64,000 nt of DNA from Salinarimonas ramus (GTDB lineage: Bacteria; Pseudomonadota; Alphaproteobacteria; Rhizobiales; Beijerinckiaceae): contig NZ_BMMF01000004.1 of NCBI RefSeq assembly GCF_014645695.1, positions 379,261 to 443,260 on the forward strand. Reading direction: 5' to 3'. Below are positions 19,620 to 30,173 of the stretch, piece by piece. Positions within the stretch are counted from its first letter, which is position 1. Every line of letters starts with the position of its first letter. A model generated the notes under the pieces. The model saw only the letters and a list, made by a program, of their open reading frames with translations. It did no database searches and was not told where the DNA came from. Made by a program: the position numbers and the translations under genes.

Positions 19620-20217
19620 CGGCGGGCGGGCGCCCAATCCGCGGCGGGTGCGGATCTTTCTCGCGGAGAAGGGCGTCTCGGTGGAGATCGTGCCCGTCGA
19701 TCTCGGCCGGCTCGAGCACAAGGGCGAGGCGTTCTCGGCCGTGAACCCGCTCCAGCGCGTGCCCGCGCTCGTCCTCGACGACGGCATCGTGATCACCGAA
19801 TCGATCGCCATCTGCCGCTACCTGGAGGCGCTCCATCCCGAGCCGCCGCTCTTCGGGACGGACCCGCTGTCCGCGGCGCTCGTCACCATGTGGGAGCGGC
19901 GCGTCGAGTTCGGGCTCCTGTCGGCCATCGCGGCGATCTTCCGCCACACGCACCCGGCCATGGCGGAGATGGAGGTGCCGCAGGTGCCCGAATGGGGCGT
20001 GGCGAACCGCGCGCGGGTGACGGAGGCCCTCGCCTTCCTCGACCGGCGCTGCGGCGAGACCCCGTTCCTCGCGGGCGAGACGTTCTCGGTGGCCGACATC
20101 ACCGCGCTGGTCGCACTCGACTTCCTGCGGCTCGTGAAGATCCCGATTCCCGACGAGCTCGGCGCGCTGCGCGATTATCACGCGCGCCTGAAGAGCCGGC
20201 CCAGCGCCGCGGCGTGA
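19606..20217 (+). CDS. glutathione S-transferase family protein
   Basis: This 203-residue cytosolic GST has an N-terminal thioredoxin-like domain (MKLYDGGRAPNPRRVRIFLA; NPLQRVPALVLDDG with the cis-Pro; ITESIAICRYLE with the glutathione-binding Glu-Ser) and a helical C-terminal domain ending FLAGETFSVADITALVALDF. The class (theta/nu-like) and substrate cannot be fixed. ATG 19606 has GGGAGG upstream. Confidence 0.9.
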   Translation: MKLYDGGRAPNPRRVRIFLAEKGVSVEIVPVDLGRLEHKGEAFSAVNPLQRVPALVLDDGIVITESIAICRYLEALHPEPPLFGTDPLSAALVTMWERRVEFGLLSAIAAIFRHTHPAMAEMEVPQVPEWGVANRARVTEALAFLDRRCGETPFLAGETFSVADITALVALDFLRLVKIPIPDELGALRDYHARLKSRPSAAA

Positions 20218-20260
20218 GGCCGCCTCGCCTTCGCCGCACGGCGGGCCTAGAGCCCTCGGC

Positions 20261-20926
20261 ATGACCGCCGACACCCGTCTCGACGACACCCTCGCCGCGC
20301 TGCGCGCCTGCCGCATCTGCCGCGACGCGCCCATGCGCGGGCCGGCGCTCCCCCACGAGCCGCGCCCCATCGTCCAGGCGCATCCCTCCGCGCGGCTGTG
20401 CATCGCGAGCCAGGCGCCGGGGAACCGCGCGCACGTGGCGGGCATACCCTTCCTCGATCCGTCGGGCGTGCGGCTTCGCGCCTGGCTCGGCCTCGACGAG
20501 GCGACGTTCTACGATCCCGCGCTCGTCGCCATCGTGCCGATGGGCCATTGCTTCCCGGGTTACGATTCCAAGGGCGGCGACCTGCCGCCGCGGCGCGAAT
20601 GCGCGCCGGCCTGGCGCAGCCGCGTCCTCGCCGGGCTGCCCAACCTGGAGCTGATCCTCGTCATCGGCTCCTACGCCCAGAGCTGGCACCTGCCGGACCA
20701 CGCCAAGGCCGGCCTCACCGACACCGTCCGGAACTGGCGCGCCATCCTCGATGCGCCGCGCGCGCCCAAGGTGCTGCCGCTGCCGCATCCGTCGTGGCGC
20801 AACAATGCCTGGCTCAAGAAGCACGCCTGGTTCGAGGCCGACCTCTTGCCCGTCCTGCGGGAGCGGGTGCAGGGTCTCCTCGACGAGAGCGCGCGCGACC
20901 GCGCACGGGAGGAAGACGCCGCATGA
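20261..20926 (+). CDS. uracil-DNA glycosylase family protein
   Basis: This 221-residue protein is of the UDG superfamily. The motif-A region reads IASQAPGNRAHVAGIPFLDP and motif B LPLPHPSWRNNAW, matching a compact bacterial UDG-like group. An N-terminal CRICRDAP suggests two cysteines, but the complete Fe-S ligand set of family 4/5 enzymes is not evident. It may excise uracil or act on another base. The stop overlaps the start of the enoyl-CoA hydratase gene by 4 bases (ATGA). Confidence 0.82.
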   Translation: MTADTRLDDTLAALRACRICRDAPMRGPALPHEPRPIVQAHPSARLCIASQAPGNRAHVAGIPFLDPSGVRLRAWLGLDEATFYDPALVAIVPMGHCFPGYDSKGGDLPPRRECAPAWRSRVLAGLPNLELILVIGSYAQSWHLPDHAKAGLTDTVRNWRAILDAPRAPKVLPLPHPSWRNNAWLKKHAWFEADLLPVLRERVQGLLDESARDRAREEDAA

Positions 20927-21711
20927 CCGAGGTCCTGACAATCGCCCGCGAGAACGGGGTCGCCACCCTCGCCCTCGCCCGCCCCGACAAGCTCAACGCC
21001 CTCACCGCCGAGCTGCACGCGGCTCTGCGCGATGCGCTGGCGCAATGCGCCGACGACGAGAGCGTGCGCGTCGTGGTGCTCACCGGCGCCGGGCGCGCCT
21101 TCTCCGCGGGCCAGGATCTCACCGAGGACCTGCCGCGGGACGAGGCCGGGCGCATCGATCTCGGGCCGCCGCTCGCGCGCGACTACAACCCGCTGATCCG
21201 CACGCTGATCGACTACCCGAAGGTGACGATCGCCGCGTTGAACGGGCCCGCGGTCGGCGCGTCGATGAACATCGCGCTCGCCTGCGACATCGTCGTCGCC
21301 GCGCGCTCGGCCTACCTGCAGGAGGCCTTCGCCAAGATCGCGCTGATCCCGGACGCGGGCGGCACCTGGCTGCTGCCGCGGATCGTCGGCCCCAAGCGCG
21401 CGATGGCGCTGATGCTCACGGCCGAACCGGTGCCGGCGGACGAGGCGAAGGCGCTCGGCCTCGTCCACGCGGTGTGGGACGACGCCGCCTTCGCCGGGGA
21501 GGCCCGCGCCTTCGCGGAGCGCCTCGCCGCCGGGCCGGCGCTCGCCTACCGCCTCACCAAGCAGGCGCTGGCGAAGAGCTTCGACAACGACGTCGACGCC
21601 CAGCTCGTGCTCGAGGCCGCGCTCCAGCGCGAGGCCGGCTTCTCGGAGGATTTCGCCGAGGGCATCGCCGCCTTCCGAGAGAAGCGCGCGCCCCGGTACA
21701 CCGGGCGCTGA
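20923..21711 (+). CDS. enoyl-CoA hydratase/isomerase family protein (PaaG-like)
   Basis: This 262-residue crotonase-fold protein has the oxyanion-hole elements GRAFSAGQDLTEDL (near 60) and NGPAVGASMNIALACD (near 103), and the catalytic-loop region LIPDAGGTWLLPRIVG (near 141). The pattern matches PaaG-type isomerases of phenylacetate degradation better than short-chain enoyl-CoA hydratases. No other paa gene is nearby, so the pathway is uncertain. It is coupled to the UDG gene by a 4-base overlap. Confidence 0.8.
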   Translation: MTEVLTIARENGVATLALARPDKLNALTAELHAALRDALAQCADDESVRVVVLTGAGRAFSAGQDLTEDLPRDEAGRIDLGPPLARDYNPLIRTLIDYPKVTIAALNGPAVGASMNIALACDIVVAARSAYLQEAFAKIALIPDAGGTWLLPRIVGPKRAMALMLTAEPVPADEAKALGLVHAVWDDAAFAGEARAFAERLAAGPALAYRLTKQALAKSFDNDVDAQLVLEAALQREAGFSEDFAEGIAAFREKRAPRYTGR

Positions 21712-21729
21712 GGCGGGCTGCGCGCGCCC

Positions 21730-24700
21730 TCAGCCCGGCGTGATGTCCAGCGGCGGCGCAGGCGGGGGCGATTCCAGGCGCGGGCCGCGCTGGGTGGGCG
21801 CGCCGGCGCCGAAGAGGCGGCGCAGCACGCCCGGCGCGATGGCCGAGAGCGGATTGACGCTCAGCGCCGGCTCGTCGATGGCGCCGGAGAGGCGAAAGTT
21901 CACCGCGAACAGCCCCTCGTACTGGCTCCCGCCGAGGATCGTGCCGAAGACCGGCACCTGGGCGAAGGCGTTGTTGAGGCCGTAAGCCGGCACGTAGGAG
22001 CCGGCGATGTCGAGCTGCTCGCCCTCGAGATCGACCCAGCCCTCCAGCGTGAAGCCGACCTGAGGCCCCCACATCCGCGCGTCGGCGAGCGTCAGCACCG
22101 GGCCGTCGCGGATGAAGTCCACCTGCGCCTTGGTGAAGAGCGCCTCGCTCGGGTTGACGGCGGGTCCGGATAGGCCGAAGCGCGCGTCGTTGCCCGCCGC
22201 CTGCGGCAGCTGTCGCCCCACGACGCTGCGTAGCGCCGGCTCGTCGCGCAGCACGAAGTCCCACAGGATCAGCTCGCCCGGCCCGCGCTCGTCGCCGAGG
22301 CCGGCGGCGAGGTAGAGCCGCCCGCCGACCATGCGGTCGTAGAGGTCGAGGAAGCGCAGGGTCGCGCCCGCATCCGCGCTCTCGGCGCTCAGCCGCCCGT
22401 CGGCGATGCGCACGGTGAGCGGCCCGTCGGGGAAGCGTGCGTCGAGCGAGCCGGCACGCACCGCGCCGTCGACGACGGCGAGGCTGGCGTTCACGTTGGT
22501 GAGGACCTCCTCGCCGAAGCCGCCGAGGATGTCGAGGCGTAGGTCGAGGGTGGCGTCGAGGTCGTCGCGCGCCTCGGCCCCGCCGCCTTCGTCGTCGTCC
22601 TCGCGCAGGGCGGCGAGGACGGGGCGCAGGTCGAAGACCGAGCCGGCGAGCCGCCCTGCGAGCGCGCCGCCCGCCCCGCGCGAGAGCGCGAAGGCGGCGT
22701 CGTCCCCGGGCGAGAGCCGCGCGCGGGCGAGGTCGAGGCTCGCGAGATCGCCGTTCGCGTCGAGCCGCCCCGAACCCCTGAGCGAGACGGCGCCCGAATC
22801 GAGGGCGAGGTTCGAGAAGGCGAGCCCGTCGGCGCTCGTGGCGACGTCGAGGGCGAGCATGCCCGCGGCGCCGGGCTCCTTGCGCCAGCCGGGCAGCAGG
22901 TCCGTAACCCGCGCGCGGGCGAGGTCGGCCTCGATGCGGGCCGAGACGTCCTCGCCGGGCCCGAGCGTCGCCTCGATGCTCGCCGCGATCTCGCCCGCGA
23001 GGGTGCCCGGCGGCACGATCCCGCGCTCGGCGAGCGCGGCGGCGCCGATCGTGCCGGAGAGCCGCGCGCGACCCTCGCCGATGCGCGGATCGACCAGCGA
23101 GATCTCGACGGGGCCGCCGGCGAGCGTCCCCGTGCCGTCGAGGGTGAGCGTGCCGTCGGGCGTGAAGGCGAGGGCGAGCGAGCCGTTCTCCAGGCGCTCG
23201 ACGTCGCCGAGCAGCGGCGCGGAGACGTTCTCGAGCCGTCCCTCGGCGCTGATCGGCAGGCGCGCCACCTCGACGGGCTCGCCGATGGGGAAGGAGAAGG
23301 CGACGTCGAGAGCGACGTCGCCGGACACGCTCTGCGGATCGAGCGCGAGATCGGCGGCGCCCGCGAGCGCCGGCGCGGCGAGGAAGGCGGCGAGCCCGTC
23401 GAGCCCGCCCGTCGCCGTGAAGGCGATGCGCGAAGGCGAGGTCGGCTCCCAGTAGTTCTCCAGGCGGAACGTCCCGGCCTGCGCGTCGAGGCGCCGGCCC
23501 TCGGGGAGGATCACGTGCGCGTCGTGCGCGTCCACCGACGCGCTGTCTCCGGACACCCACCCGCTGACCGCGACGTCGCGCAAAGCGGGGAAGTCGTCTC
23601 CGAGCACGAGCCGCACGCCGTCGAGCGCGAAGCGCACGTCCACCGTCTCGGCGGGCAGCGGCTCCTCCTCGAAGAGGCCGGCCAGCTGCGCGGCGTCGAG
23701 GGCGACGGCGACGTCGAGATCCGCGACGTTCCCCTCCTGCACGGCGTCGCGCAGGAAGAGCCGCGGAATCGGGGCGACGAAATCGGGCCAGAGCGCCAGC
23801 GCCGTGCGCACGGGCATGTCGCCGGTCTCGAGCCCGACCCGCAGCCCGCCCCCGTGCGCGGGGCCGCCGAAGGAGGCGTCGAGTTCGAGGTCGATGCCGG
23901 GCCCTTCGAGCGCGGCGCGCTCGACCACGATGCCGTCGGGCCCGCCGCGGGCGGCGATGTCGATGCGCGACAGGGCGAGCGTCGGCTCCGCATCGGTCGC
24001 GCCGCGCACGACCGCGTCCTCGCCGGACAGAGCGAGCGCCCAGCCGCCCCCCTCCTCCGCGGGCGTCAGCGCACCGGCGAGGCGCACGCGCGTGCGCCCG
24101 CCGGAGAGCTCGACATCGTCGAGCGCGAGCACGCCCGCCTCGGGATCCCACGTCGCCCGCGCCGCGAGGCGCTCGACGGGCACGAGGGGCATGAACGGAT
24201 CGCTCGTGCGCAGCCAGCCGTCGCCGCTCTCGAGAGCGGCCTCGAAGCGGCGCACGTCGCCCTGCGGACCGAGCGCGATCTCGGCGGAGCCGGTGAGCGT
24301 CAGATCCTCCGAGCCGAACGCCTCCGAGAGGCCGGTCATCAGCGTGAGGTCGCGCACCGGCATCGCGTCGACGGCGAGGCGCGCCACGCGACCGCCCTCC
24401 CCGTCCGGCGCCAGCGCGCCCTCGAAGCTCCAGGGGCCGCCGGGCCCGTCGAAGGAGGCGGCGATGCGCCGCGCGCCACGCTCGCGCCAGATGCGCAGGT
24501 CGACGTCGGCGAAGCCCACGCGCTCGCGCCCGTCCGCGTCGACCAGCGTCAGCCGGGCGCTGTCGAGGCGCGCGTTGCCGAGGGCGCCGATGGGGCTCGC
24601 GTCGTCGAGGAGGCCGGCGAGCGCCGCCGCGAGGGCGCGCACCGGGCCTACGGGCGCGCCGTCCTCGGCGGAAGCCGGCACCGGCACCGGCGCCGGATCA

Positions 24701-25221
24701 GGCTCGGCGGCGGCGTCCGGCGGCAAGAGCGAGAGCGATCCGTCGCGCGCCACGCGCACGCGCAATTCCACGTCCGAGAGCACGAGCGCCCGCGGCGCGG
24801 GATCGCCGGCGACGAGGGAGAGCGGGCCTACAGCGACCAGCGCCCGCGGCGCGTGCGCGATGCGCTCGCCCTCGGCATTGGAGAGATCGAGCCCGTCGAC
24901 GGCGAGGGCCGGGGTGCCTTCGTGCAGCGTCAGCGCCGAATCGGCGAGCGTCACGCGCCAGGCCGCGCCGAGCCGCTCTTCCAGTGCGGCCGCGACGCGC
25001 TCGGAGAGGCCCTCGACCTCCATCGGTCCCGAATCGAGCCGCAGGTAGAGGAGCCCGCCGAGCACCGCGAGGGCGGCGAGGAGCCACAGCTTGGCGCGGA
25101 TCAGCCGCCGGCCGAGCCGCCGTCGCTTCCAGCTGCGCGAGCGCAGGCCCGCGCTCGGCCCAAATCGGTCGCCGCGCAAGGCGCTCGGCCGCAGATGCGT
25201 GACCTCCTCGTTCAAGCGCAA
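21730..25221 (-). CDS. AsmA/YhdP-like large envelope protein (DUF3971)
   Basis: This 1163-residue protein has one N-terminal transmembrane anchor (KLWLLAALAVLGGLLYLRL, about 44-62) and a very long periplasmic region rich in beta strands, ending in an AsmA-like C-terminal domain (GYVPAYGLNN-type stretch, then a Pro-rich tail). TamB/YhdP/AsmA-like proteins form hydrophobic grooves that carry phospholipids to the outer membrane. The frame begins at TTG 25221 with no ATG before the anchor; the GAGGAGG around 25204-25210 could also serve a start slightly downstream. It is convergent with the crotonase gene. Confidence 0.8.
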   Translation of the reverse strand: MRLNEEVTHLRPSALRGDRFGPSAGLRSRSWKRRRLGRRLIRAKLWLLAALAVLGGLLYLRLDSGPMEVEGLSERVAAALEERLGAAWRVTLADSALTLHEGTPALAVDGLDLSNAEGERIAHAPRALVAVGPLSLVAGDPAPRALVLSDVELRVRVARDGSLSLLPPDAAAEPDPAPVPVPASAEDGAPVGPVRALAAALAGLLDDASPIGALGNARLDSARLTLVDADGRERVGFADVDLRIWRERGARRIAASFDGPGGPWSFEGALAPDGEGGRVARLAVDAMPVRDLTLMTGLSEAFGSEDLTLTGSAEIALGPQGDVRRFEAALESGDGWLRTSDPFMPLVPVERLAARATWDPEAGVLALDDVELSGGRTRVRLAGALTPAEEGGGWALALSGEDAVVRGATDAEPTLALSRIDIAARGGPDGIVVERAALEGPGIDLELDASFGGPAHGGGLRVGLETGDMPVRTALALWPDFVAPIPRLFLRDAVQEGNVADLDVAVALDAAQLAGLFEEEPLPAETVDVRFALDGVRLVLGDDFPALRDVAVSGWVSGDSASVDAHDAHVILPEGRRLDAQAGTFRLENYWEPTSPSRIAFTATGGLDGLAAFLAAPALAGAADLALDPQSVSGDVALDVAFSFPIGEPVEVARLPISAEGRLENVSAPLLGDVERLENGSLALAFTPDGTLTLDGTGTLAGGPVEISLVDPRIGEGRARLSGTIGAAALAERGIVPPGTLAGEIAASIEATLGPGEDVSARIEADLARARVTDLLPGWRKEPGAAGMLALDVATSADGLAFSNLALDSGAVSLRGSGRLDANGDLASLDLARARLSPGDDAAFALSRGAGGALAGRLAGSVFDLRPVLAALREDDDEGGGAEARDDLDATLDLRLDILGGFGEEVLTNVNASLAVVDGAVRAGSLDARFPDGPLTVRIADGRLSAESADAGATLRFLDLYDRMVGGRLYLAAGLGDERGPGELILWDFVLRDEPALRSVVGRQLPQAAGNDARFGLSGPAVNPSEALFTKAQVDFIRDGPVLTLADARMWGPQVGFTLEGWVDLEGEQLDIAGSYVPAYGLNNAFAQVPVFGTILGGSQYEGLFAVNFRLSGAIDEPALSVNPLSAIAPGVLRRLFGAGAPTQRGPRLESPPPAPPLDITPG

Positions 25222-25368
25222 CCCGCCCCACGCCCCGGTCTCCGGGCCCCCTTGCGCATGCGCGCGCGAGGCTTCCCCGGAGGAGTGATCCCTGCTTCAT
25301 TGCCCGCCGTAGACGACGCGCGCTCTCCGCGCGACGACCATACCGCAAAACCGACGAAAGGATGGCAC

Positions 25369-25833
<465 letters not shown>

Positions 25834-25929
25834 GCGGCGGGGCGCGCGGCATTGCCTGCGCGTCGTTTGCCGGATCTTAACCCTAACGGGCGTTGAATGG
25901 CGTCGGGTTTCCGCAAGGAGATGCGACGC

Positions 25930-27348
25930 ATGCACGACGGACGAGGACGCCTGCGGGGAGAACGCGTGCCGCACGAGCGCGACGTCGCGACGCGCCTGGG
26001 CGCGCCGCCCCGCACGCTCTTCGCCGTCGGGCCGCTGGCGGCGACGGGCTGCGCCCTCGCCTTCAGCCTGCTCGCCGCCTGGGCCGCCGGCGCGACCTGG
26101 TACATCGTGTCGCGGGAGGATCTCGTCGCCGAGCTGCTGCGGCGCCAGTCCCAGGCGGAAGCGCGCTACGAGGACCATCTCGGCGCGCTCCGTGCGCGCC
26201 TCGACCGCGTGGCGAGCCGCAAGCTGATCGAGCAGGACACGGTCGAGCAGCGCGTCGCCGCCCTCGTCAGCCGACAGGTGGAGCTCGAGACGCGCCAGGC
26301 CGTGCTCGCGGACCTGACGGAGCGCATCGCGCCCGCGGCCGCCGTCACCGGCTCGCTCGGCCCCGCCACGACCGCGACCGTCCCGCTCCCGCCGGTCCTG
26401 CCGGACGCGGCCTCCGCCTTCGCCCCGGTTTCCCCGTCCCCTGCTCGTGGCGAGAACCCCTTCGCCGTGGAGCGTCCGCGTCCGACGCCGGTTCCCGCGC
26501 CGCTGGAGCTGCGCCTGCGCAGCGACGCCGACGACGCCGCCGTTCCCGGCACCGCGTCGCTCCCCTCCCCCGGCACGCTGCCGGCGCATGCGAGCCTCGG
26601 GGCGAGCCTGGATGCCGCCGAATATTCCCTCTCCCTCGTGGAGGACGGCCAGATCCGCGCGCTGGAGCGCATCCGCCTGCAGGTGGAGCTCGAGGCCGGC
26701 ATCATGCGCGACGCCATCGAGACGGCGGGCCTCGATCCGCATGCCCTCGAGCCTGCGCACCCGGACATGCTTGCCGCGGAGGGCATCGGCGGGCCGTTCA
26801 TCCCCATCGGCATCGACGCGGAGGCCGGCGGCTTCGAGGCGCTCGTCGCCGGGCTCCAGGAGAGCCTCGTCGCGCGCGATCGCCTGCGCCGCACGACCAT
26901 CGCCATTCCCTTCGAGCGGCCGGTCGACGGCGACATCGCCATCACCTCGCGCTTCGGCGTCCGCTCGGACCCGTTCACCCGCCGCCCTGCGTTCCATTCG
27001 GGCATCGACTTCCGCGCCCGCACCGGCGAACCGGTCTACGCCACGGCGGCGGGGCGGGTGATCTCCGCCGGCCGTGCGGGGGGCTACGGCCGGATGGTGG
27101 AGATCGACCACGGCAACGGGCTGACGACGCGCTTCGCGCATCTCTCGGCGATCTCCGTCGCCGACGGGGCGGAGGTCGCCGCCGGCGACCTGATCGGGCG
27201 TGCGGGCTCCAGCGGACGCTCCACCGGGCCGCACCTGCATTACGAGACCCGCCTCGACGGCCGCGCCGTCGATCCGCACCGCTTCCTGCGGGCCGCCGAG
27301 GTGCTCGCCGAGCTCAAGGGCGGTCTCAACCCGGGCGAGATCCGCTGA
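25930..27348 (+). CDS. M23 family metallopeptidase with N-terminal membrane anchor
   Basis: This about 472-residue cell-wall endopeptidase or divisome/morphology activator has an N-terminal transmembrane helix (ATGCALAFSLLAAWAAGATW), a coiled-coil-like region (SQAEARYEDHLGALRARL ... QVELETRQAVL), a Pro-rich linker, and a C-terminal LytM domain with zinc motifs HSGIDF and HLHYE, plus the DHGNGLTTRFAHL loop. All catalytic residues are present. The start ATG 25930 is chosen because AAGGAG lies 9 bases upstream; ATG 25921 and 25897 are alternatives. TTAACC at 25877-25882 resembles a CtrA half-site. The 3' end overlaps fbp by 23 bases, convergently. Confidence 0.9.
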   Translation: MHDGRGRLRGERVPHERDVATRLGAPPRTLFAVGPLAATGCALAFSLLAAWAAGATWYIVSREDLVAELLRRQSQAEARYEDHLGALRARLDRVASRKLIEQDTVEQRVAALVSRQVELETRQAVLADLTERIAPAAAVTGSLGPATTATVPLPPVLPDAASAFAPVSPSPARGENPFAVERPRPTPVPAPLELRLRSDADDAAVPGTASLPSPGTLPAHASLGASLDAAEYSLSLVEDGQIRALERIRLQVELEAGIMRDAIETAGLDPHALEPAHPDMLAAEGIGGPFIPIGIDAEAGGFEALVAGLQESLVARDRLRRTTIAIPFERPVDGDIAITSRFGVRSDPFTRRPAFHSGIDFRARTGEPVYATAAGRVISAGRAGGYGRMVEIDHGNGLTTRFAHLSAISVADGAEVAAGDLIGRAGSSGRSTGPHLHYETRLDGRAVDPHRFLRAAEVLAELKGGLNPGEIR

Positions 27349-28315
27349 GATAGCTCCCGATCGTCTCCACCATCTCGCGCGAGCCGAAGACGAAGGGGCA
27401 GCGCTCGTGCAGCGAGCCCGCCTCGAGATCGAGGATGCGCCGGCGCCCGTCGGTGGCGAGGCCGCCGGCCTGCTCGGTGAGGAAGGCCACCGGCTTGCCC
27501 TCGTAGACGAGGCGAAGCCGGCCCCGCTCGTAGCCCTTCCGCTGATCCGCCGGATAGAGATAGACGCCGCCGCGGGTGAAGATTCGGAAGGTCTCGGCGA
27601 CGAGCGACGCGATCCAGCGCATGTTGTGATCGCGCGCGAGCGGCCCGTCCCGTCCGGCGAGGCAATGCTCGAACCAGGCCTCGAGCCCCGGCTCCCAGTG
27701 GCGGCGGTTCGAGGCGTTGATCGCGAATTCCTTGGCCGAGACGGGTACCCGCACGTCCGCGCGGGCGAGGCGGAAGGCTCCGGACGCGCGATCGAGCACG
27801 TGGAGATCGACGCCGCGCCCGACGCTGAGCAGCATCGTCGTCGCCGGGCCGAAGACGACGATGCCGGCGGCGCGTTGGCGCGTGCCCGGCGCCAGGAAAG
27901 GCGCCTCGGCCGGCGCATCGCGCGCGGCGTCCATGATCGAGAAGATCGCGCCCACCGGCGCGTTGATGTCGATATTCGACGAGCCGTCGAGGGGATCGAC
28001 GGCGACGGCGAGGGGCGCGCGCTCGTCCAGGACGACGACGCCCTCGCGCTCCTCGGAGGCGACGGCCGCCACCGGCGCGTCGGCGAGGGCGCGGAAGAAC
28101 AGGTCGTCGGCGACGACGTCGAGGGCGCGCTGCGCGTCCCCCGCCTCGTGCCCCTCCCCGATCTCGGCGCCGAGCGCGCCTTCGAGGGCGCCCCGCGAGA
28201 CGAGATGCGAGAGCTCCGCCGCGGCTCCGGCGAGCGCGAGGACCGTGCGCGCGAGGGCGTCCGTCGCGGCATCGCCGCCGGGGAGGCAGGTGTCGAGGGG
28301 GTCTCCCACGCGCAT
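27326..28315 (-). CDS. fbp: class 1 fructose-1,6-bisphosphatase
   Basis: This 329-residue FBPase converts fructose 1,6-bisphosphate to fructose 6-phosphate, in gluconeogenesis or the Calvin cycle. Metal and phosphate motifs are intact: VASEERE (metal Glu), VDPLDGSSNIDIN, and the substrate loop YLYPADQRKGYERGRLRLVYE. Length is normal. It fits the neighbouring glycerol-use locus, since growth on glycerol needs gluconeogenesis, but it is a separate unit. ATG 28315. Confidence 0.95.
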   Translation of the reverse strand: MRVGDPLDTCLPGGDAATDALARTVLALAGAAAELSHLVSRGALEGALGAEIGEGHEAGDAQRALDVVADDLFFRALADAPVAAVASEEREGVVVLDERAPLAVAVDPLDGSSNIDINAPVGAIFSIMDAARDAPAEAPFLAPGTRQRAAGIVVFGPATTMLLSVGRGVDLHVLDRASGAFRLARADVRVPVSAKEFAINASNRRHWEPGLEAWFEHCLAGRDGPLARDHNMRWIASLVAETFRIFTRGGVYLYPADQRKGYERGRLRLVYEGKPVAFLTEQAGGLATDGRRRILDLEAGSLHERCPFVFGSREMVETIGSYLSGSRPG

Positions 28316-28402
28316 GACGTCGATCTCCCGTATGCCGGATGGGTCGGCCGCAACTACCCTAAATCGCGCAGCCCGGCAACATGAAGCGCTCGCCGTGCGC
28401 GC

Positions 28403-29449
28403 TCACGAGATCCGGCCGTCGCGCGACATGAGAATGGCGATCGCCCGCGTCTGCGGAGCCGCGGCGAGGACGATCATCAAGATGGAGGTCAGCGGCACGG
28501 CGAGGATCGCCCCCGGCATGCCCCACAGCGCGCTCCAGGCGACGAGCGAGAGCAGCACCACGAAGGGCCCGAGGTTCGACGAGCGGCTGAGCCAGCGCGG
28601 CTCGAGCCAGTTGCCCACGTAGACCTGCGCCGCGACCAGCAGCCCGAGGCCGAGGAGGGTCGTCTCCAGCGAGCCGGTCTGCGCCAGGATCTGCAGGACG
28701 ACGAGCGCCACCGCCGCGAGGGAGCCGATATAGGGCACGTAGTTCGCGAGCGCGATGAACATCGACCAGAACACGGCGAACTCGACCCCGAGCACGACCA
28801 GGATGGCGAAGGAGAGGACGCCGAGCACGACGTTGATCGCCGTCTTCGCCGAGAGATACGAGGTGATCTGCGCGTTGATCTGCGCGAGCAGCTCCTGCTG
28901 GCGCCCGCTCGGCGCCCGGTTTCCCGCGATGGCGCGCAGCTTCTTGGGCATCAGCGTCCGTTCGGGCAGGAGGAAGACCACGTAGGTGACGATCAGCACG
29001 AGGTAGGCCCCCGCGCTCGCGAGCGTGTTGAGGATCCACAGCGCGGCCGGGCCGACGTCGATGCGATCGATGGTGAGCGCGCGCAGGCCCTCCCAGGCCG
29101 CCGAGCCGGTTGCCCCAAAGGGCGCCGCCACCCGGTCGAGGAGGGTGCGCAGGTTCGCCTCGTAGGCGGGGAGCACCTCGGTCAGCCCGCGCAGGTTCGC
29201 CGCCGCGAGGAGCCCGATGAGCGCCAGCGCGGCGAGGAAGGTCGCCACGGCCGCGACGTAGCGCAACCAGACCGGCGCGTGCCCGAGAAACGGCACGCGG
29301 CCGAGCGCATCGACCGCGCCGACGATGACGTAGGTGAGCATGATGGCGACGACGACGGGGACGAGCACGGTGCGCCCGAGATGCAGCACCGCGCCGATCA
29401 GCGCCCCGAGCGCGAGGAGATAGAAGAGATCGCGCACCGACGTCGGCAA
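28403..29449 (-). CDS. AI-2E family transporter (putative permease)
   Basis: This 348-residue membrane protein of the AI-2E/TqsA/PerM family has about eight helices, including the paired N-terminal helices (YLLALGALIGAVLHLG), the long helical loop, and the conserved C-terminal LVAAQVYVGNWLEPRWL segment. It could export a signalling or small metabolic compound, or a cation; the substrate is unknown. The start is TTG 29449, supported by GGGAGAG six bases upstream. Confidence 0.88.
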   Translation of the reverse strand: MPTSVRDLFYLLALGALIGAVLHLGRTVLVPVVVAIMLTYVIVGAVDALGRVPFLGHAPVWLRYVAAVATFLAALALIGLLAAANLRGLTEVLPAYEANLRTLLDRVAAPFGATGSAAWEGLRALTIDRIDVGPAALWILNTLASAGAYLVLIVTYVVFLLPERTLMPKKLRAIAGNRAPSGRQQELLAQINAQITSYLSAKTAINVVLGVLSFAILVVLGVEFAVFWSMFIALANYVPYIGSLAAVALVVLQILAQTGSLETTLLGLGLLVAAQVYVGNWLEPRWLSRSSNLGPFVVLLSLVAWSALWGMPGAILAVPLTSILMIVLAAAPQTRAIAILMSRDGRIS

Positions 29450-29704
29450 GTCGTCTCTCCCTGGTCCACGCCGCTCGGCGTCGTCGAAGGGCGTGGGCCG
29501 ACGATGCGCCCGGCGGCGGCGGTGGTCAACGCTCGGGTCATGTGCGCGCCGGCAGGACGCGCTTTCCCAATCCGAGCCGACCGCACAGGTACGCCAAATT
29601 CTTCAACGCCACGCTCGAACGAACGGCGTCACCGCGCATTCGTGGAGCCGTCCGACCATCAAGTTCGAGACCACCAAGTCCGAGACAACCATAGGGAGAC
29701 GCTC

Positions 29705-30130
29705 ATGACCCGCAATTGGCTCAAGACGACCGCCGCCGCCGCCCTCGCCACGGCCTTCCTCGCCGGCCCCGTCGCCGCGCAGGCCTACGACGACTGGGAT
29801 GCGAATTCGGATTCGATGATCGACCAGACCGAGTGGAACACCGGCTGGGCGAACCAGGGCCTCACCGGCTCCATCGACGCCGACGGCGACGGCTCGATCA
29901 CGCAGACCGAGTTCGAGGAGGCCCGCGGCGACGAAGCGCGCTTCACCGAGCGCTACGGAGAGACCGCCTTCGAGGATTGGGATTCGAACGACGACGACAT
30001 GCTGAACGACGAGGAGCTCTCGGCGGGCATGTACTCGGCCTACGACGCCGACACGAGCGGCGGCATCGACGAGACCGAGTTCGGGCTGTGGGAGGACGAC
30101 ATCGGCGAGGAGGGCCTCTTCGACATCTGA
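29705..30130 (+). CDS. secreted EF-hand calcium-binding protein
   Basis: This 141-residue exported protein has a signal peptide (TTAAAALATAFLAGPVAAQA, cleavage near 26) and four EF-hand-like loops in pairs: DANSDSMIDQTE, DADGDGSITQTE, DSNDDDMLNDEE and DADTSGGIDETE. It is very acidic and expected to be a periplasmic calcium buffer or sensor; no partner is identifiable. ATG 29705 follows GGGAG. A strong terminator hairpin follows at 30174. Confidence 0.88.
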   Translation: MTRNWLKTTAAAALATAFLAGPVAAQAYDDWDANSDSMIDQTEWNTGWANQGLTGSIDADGDGSITQTEFEEARGDEARFTERYGETAFEDWDSNDDDMLNDEELSAGMYSAYDADTSGGIDETEFGLWEDDIGEEGLFDI

Positions 30131-30173
30131 CGTCCTCCCTCGCGGCGCGCCCGCGACCGGATGAGGCATACGA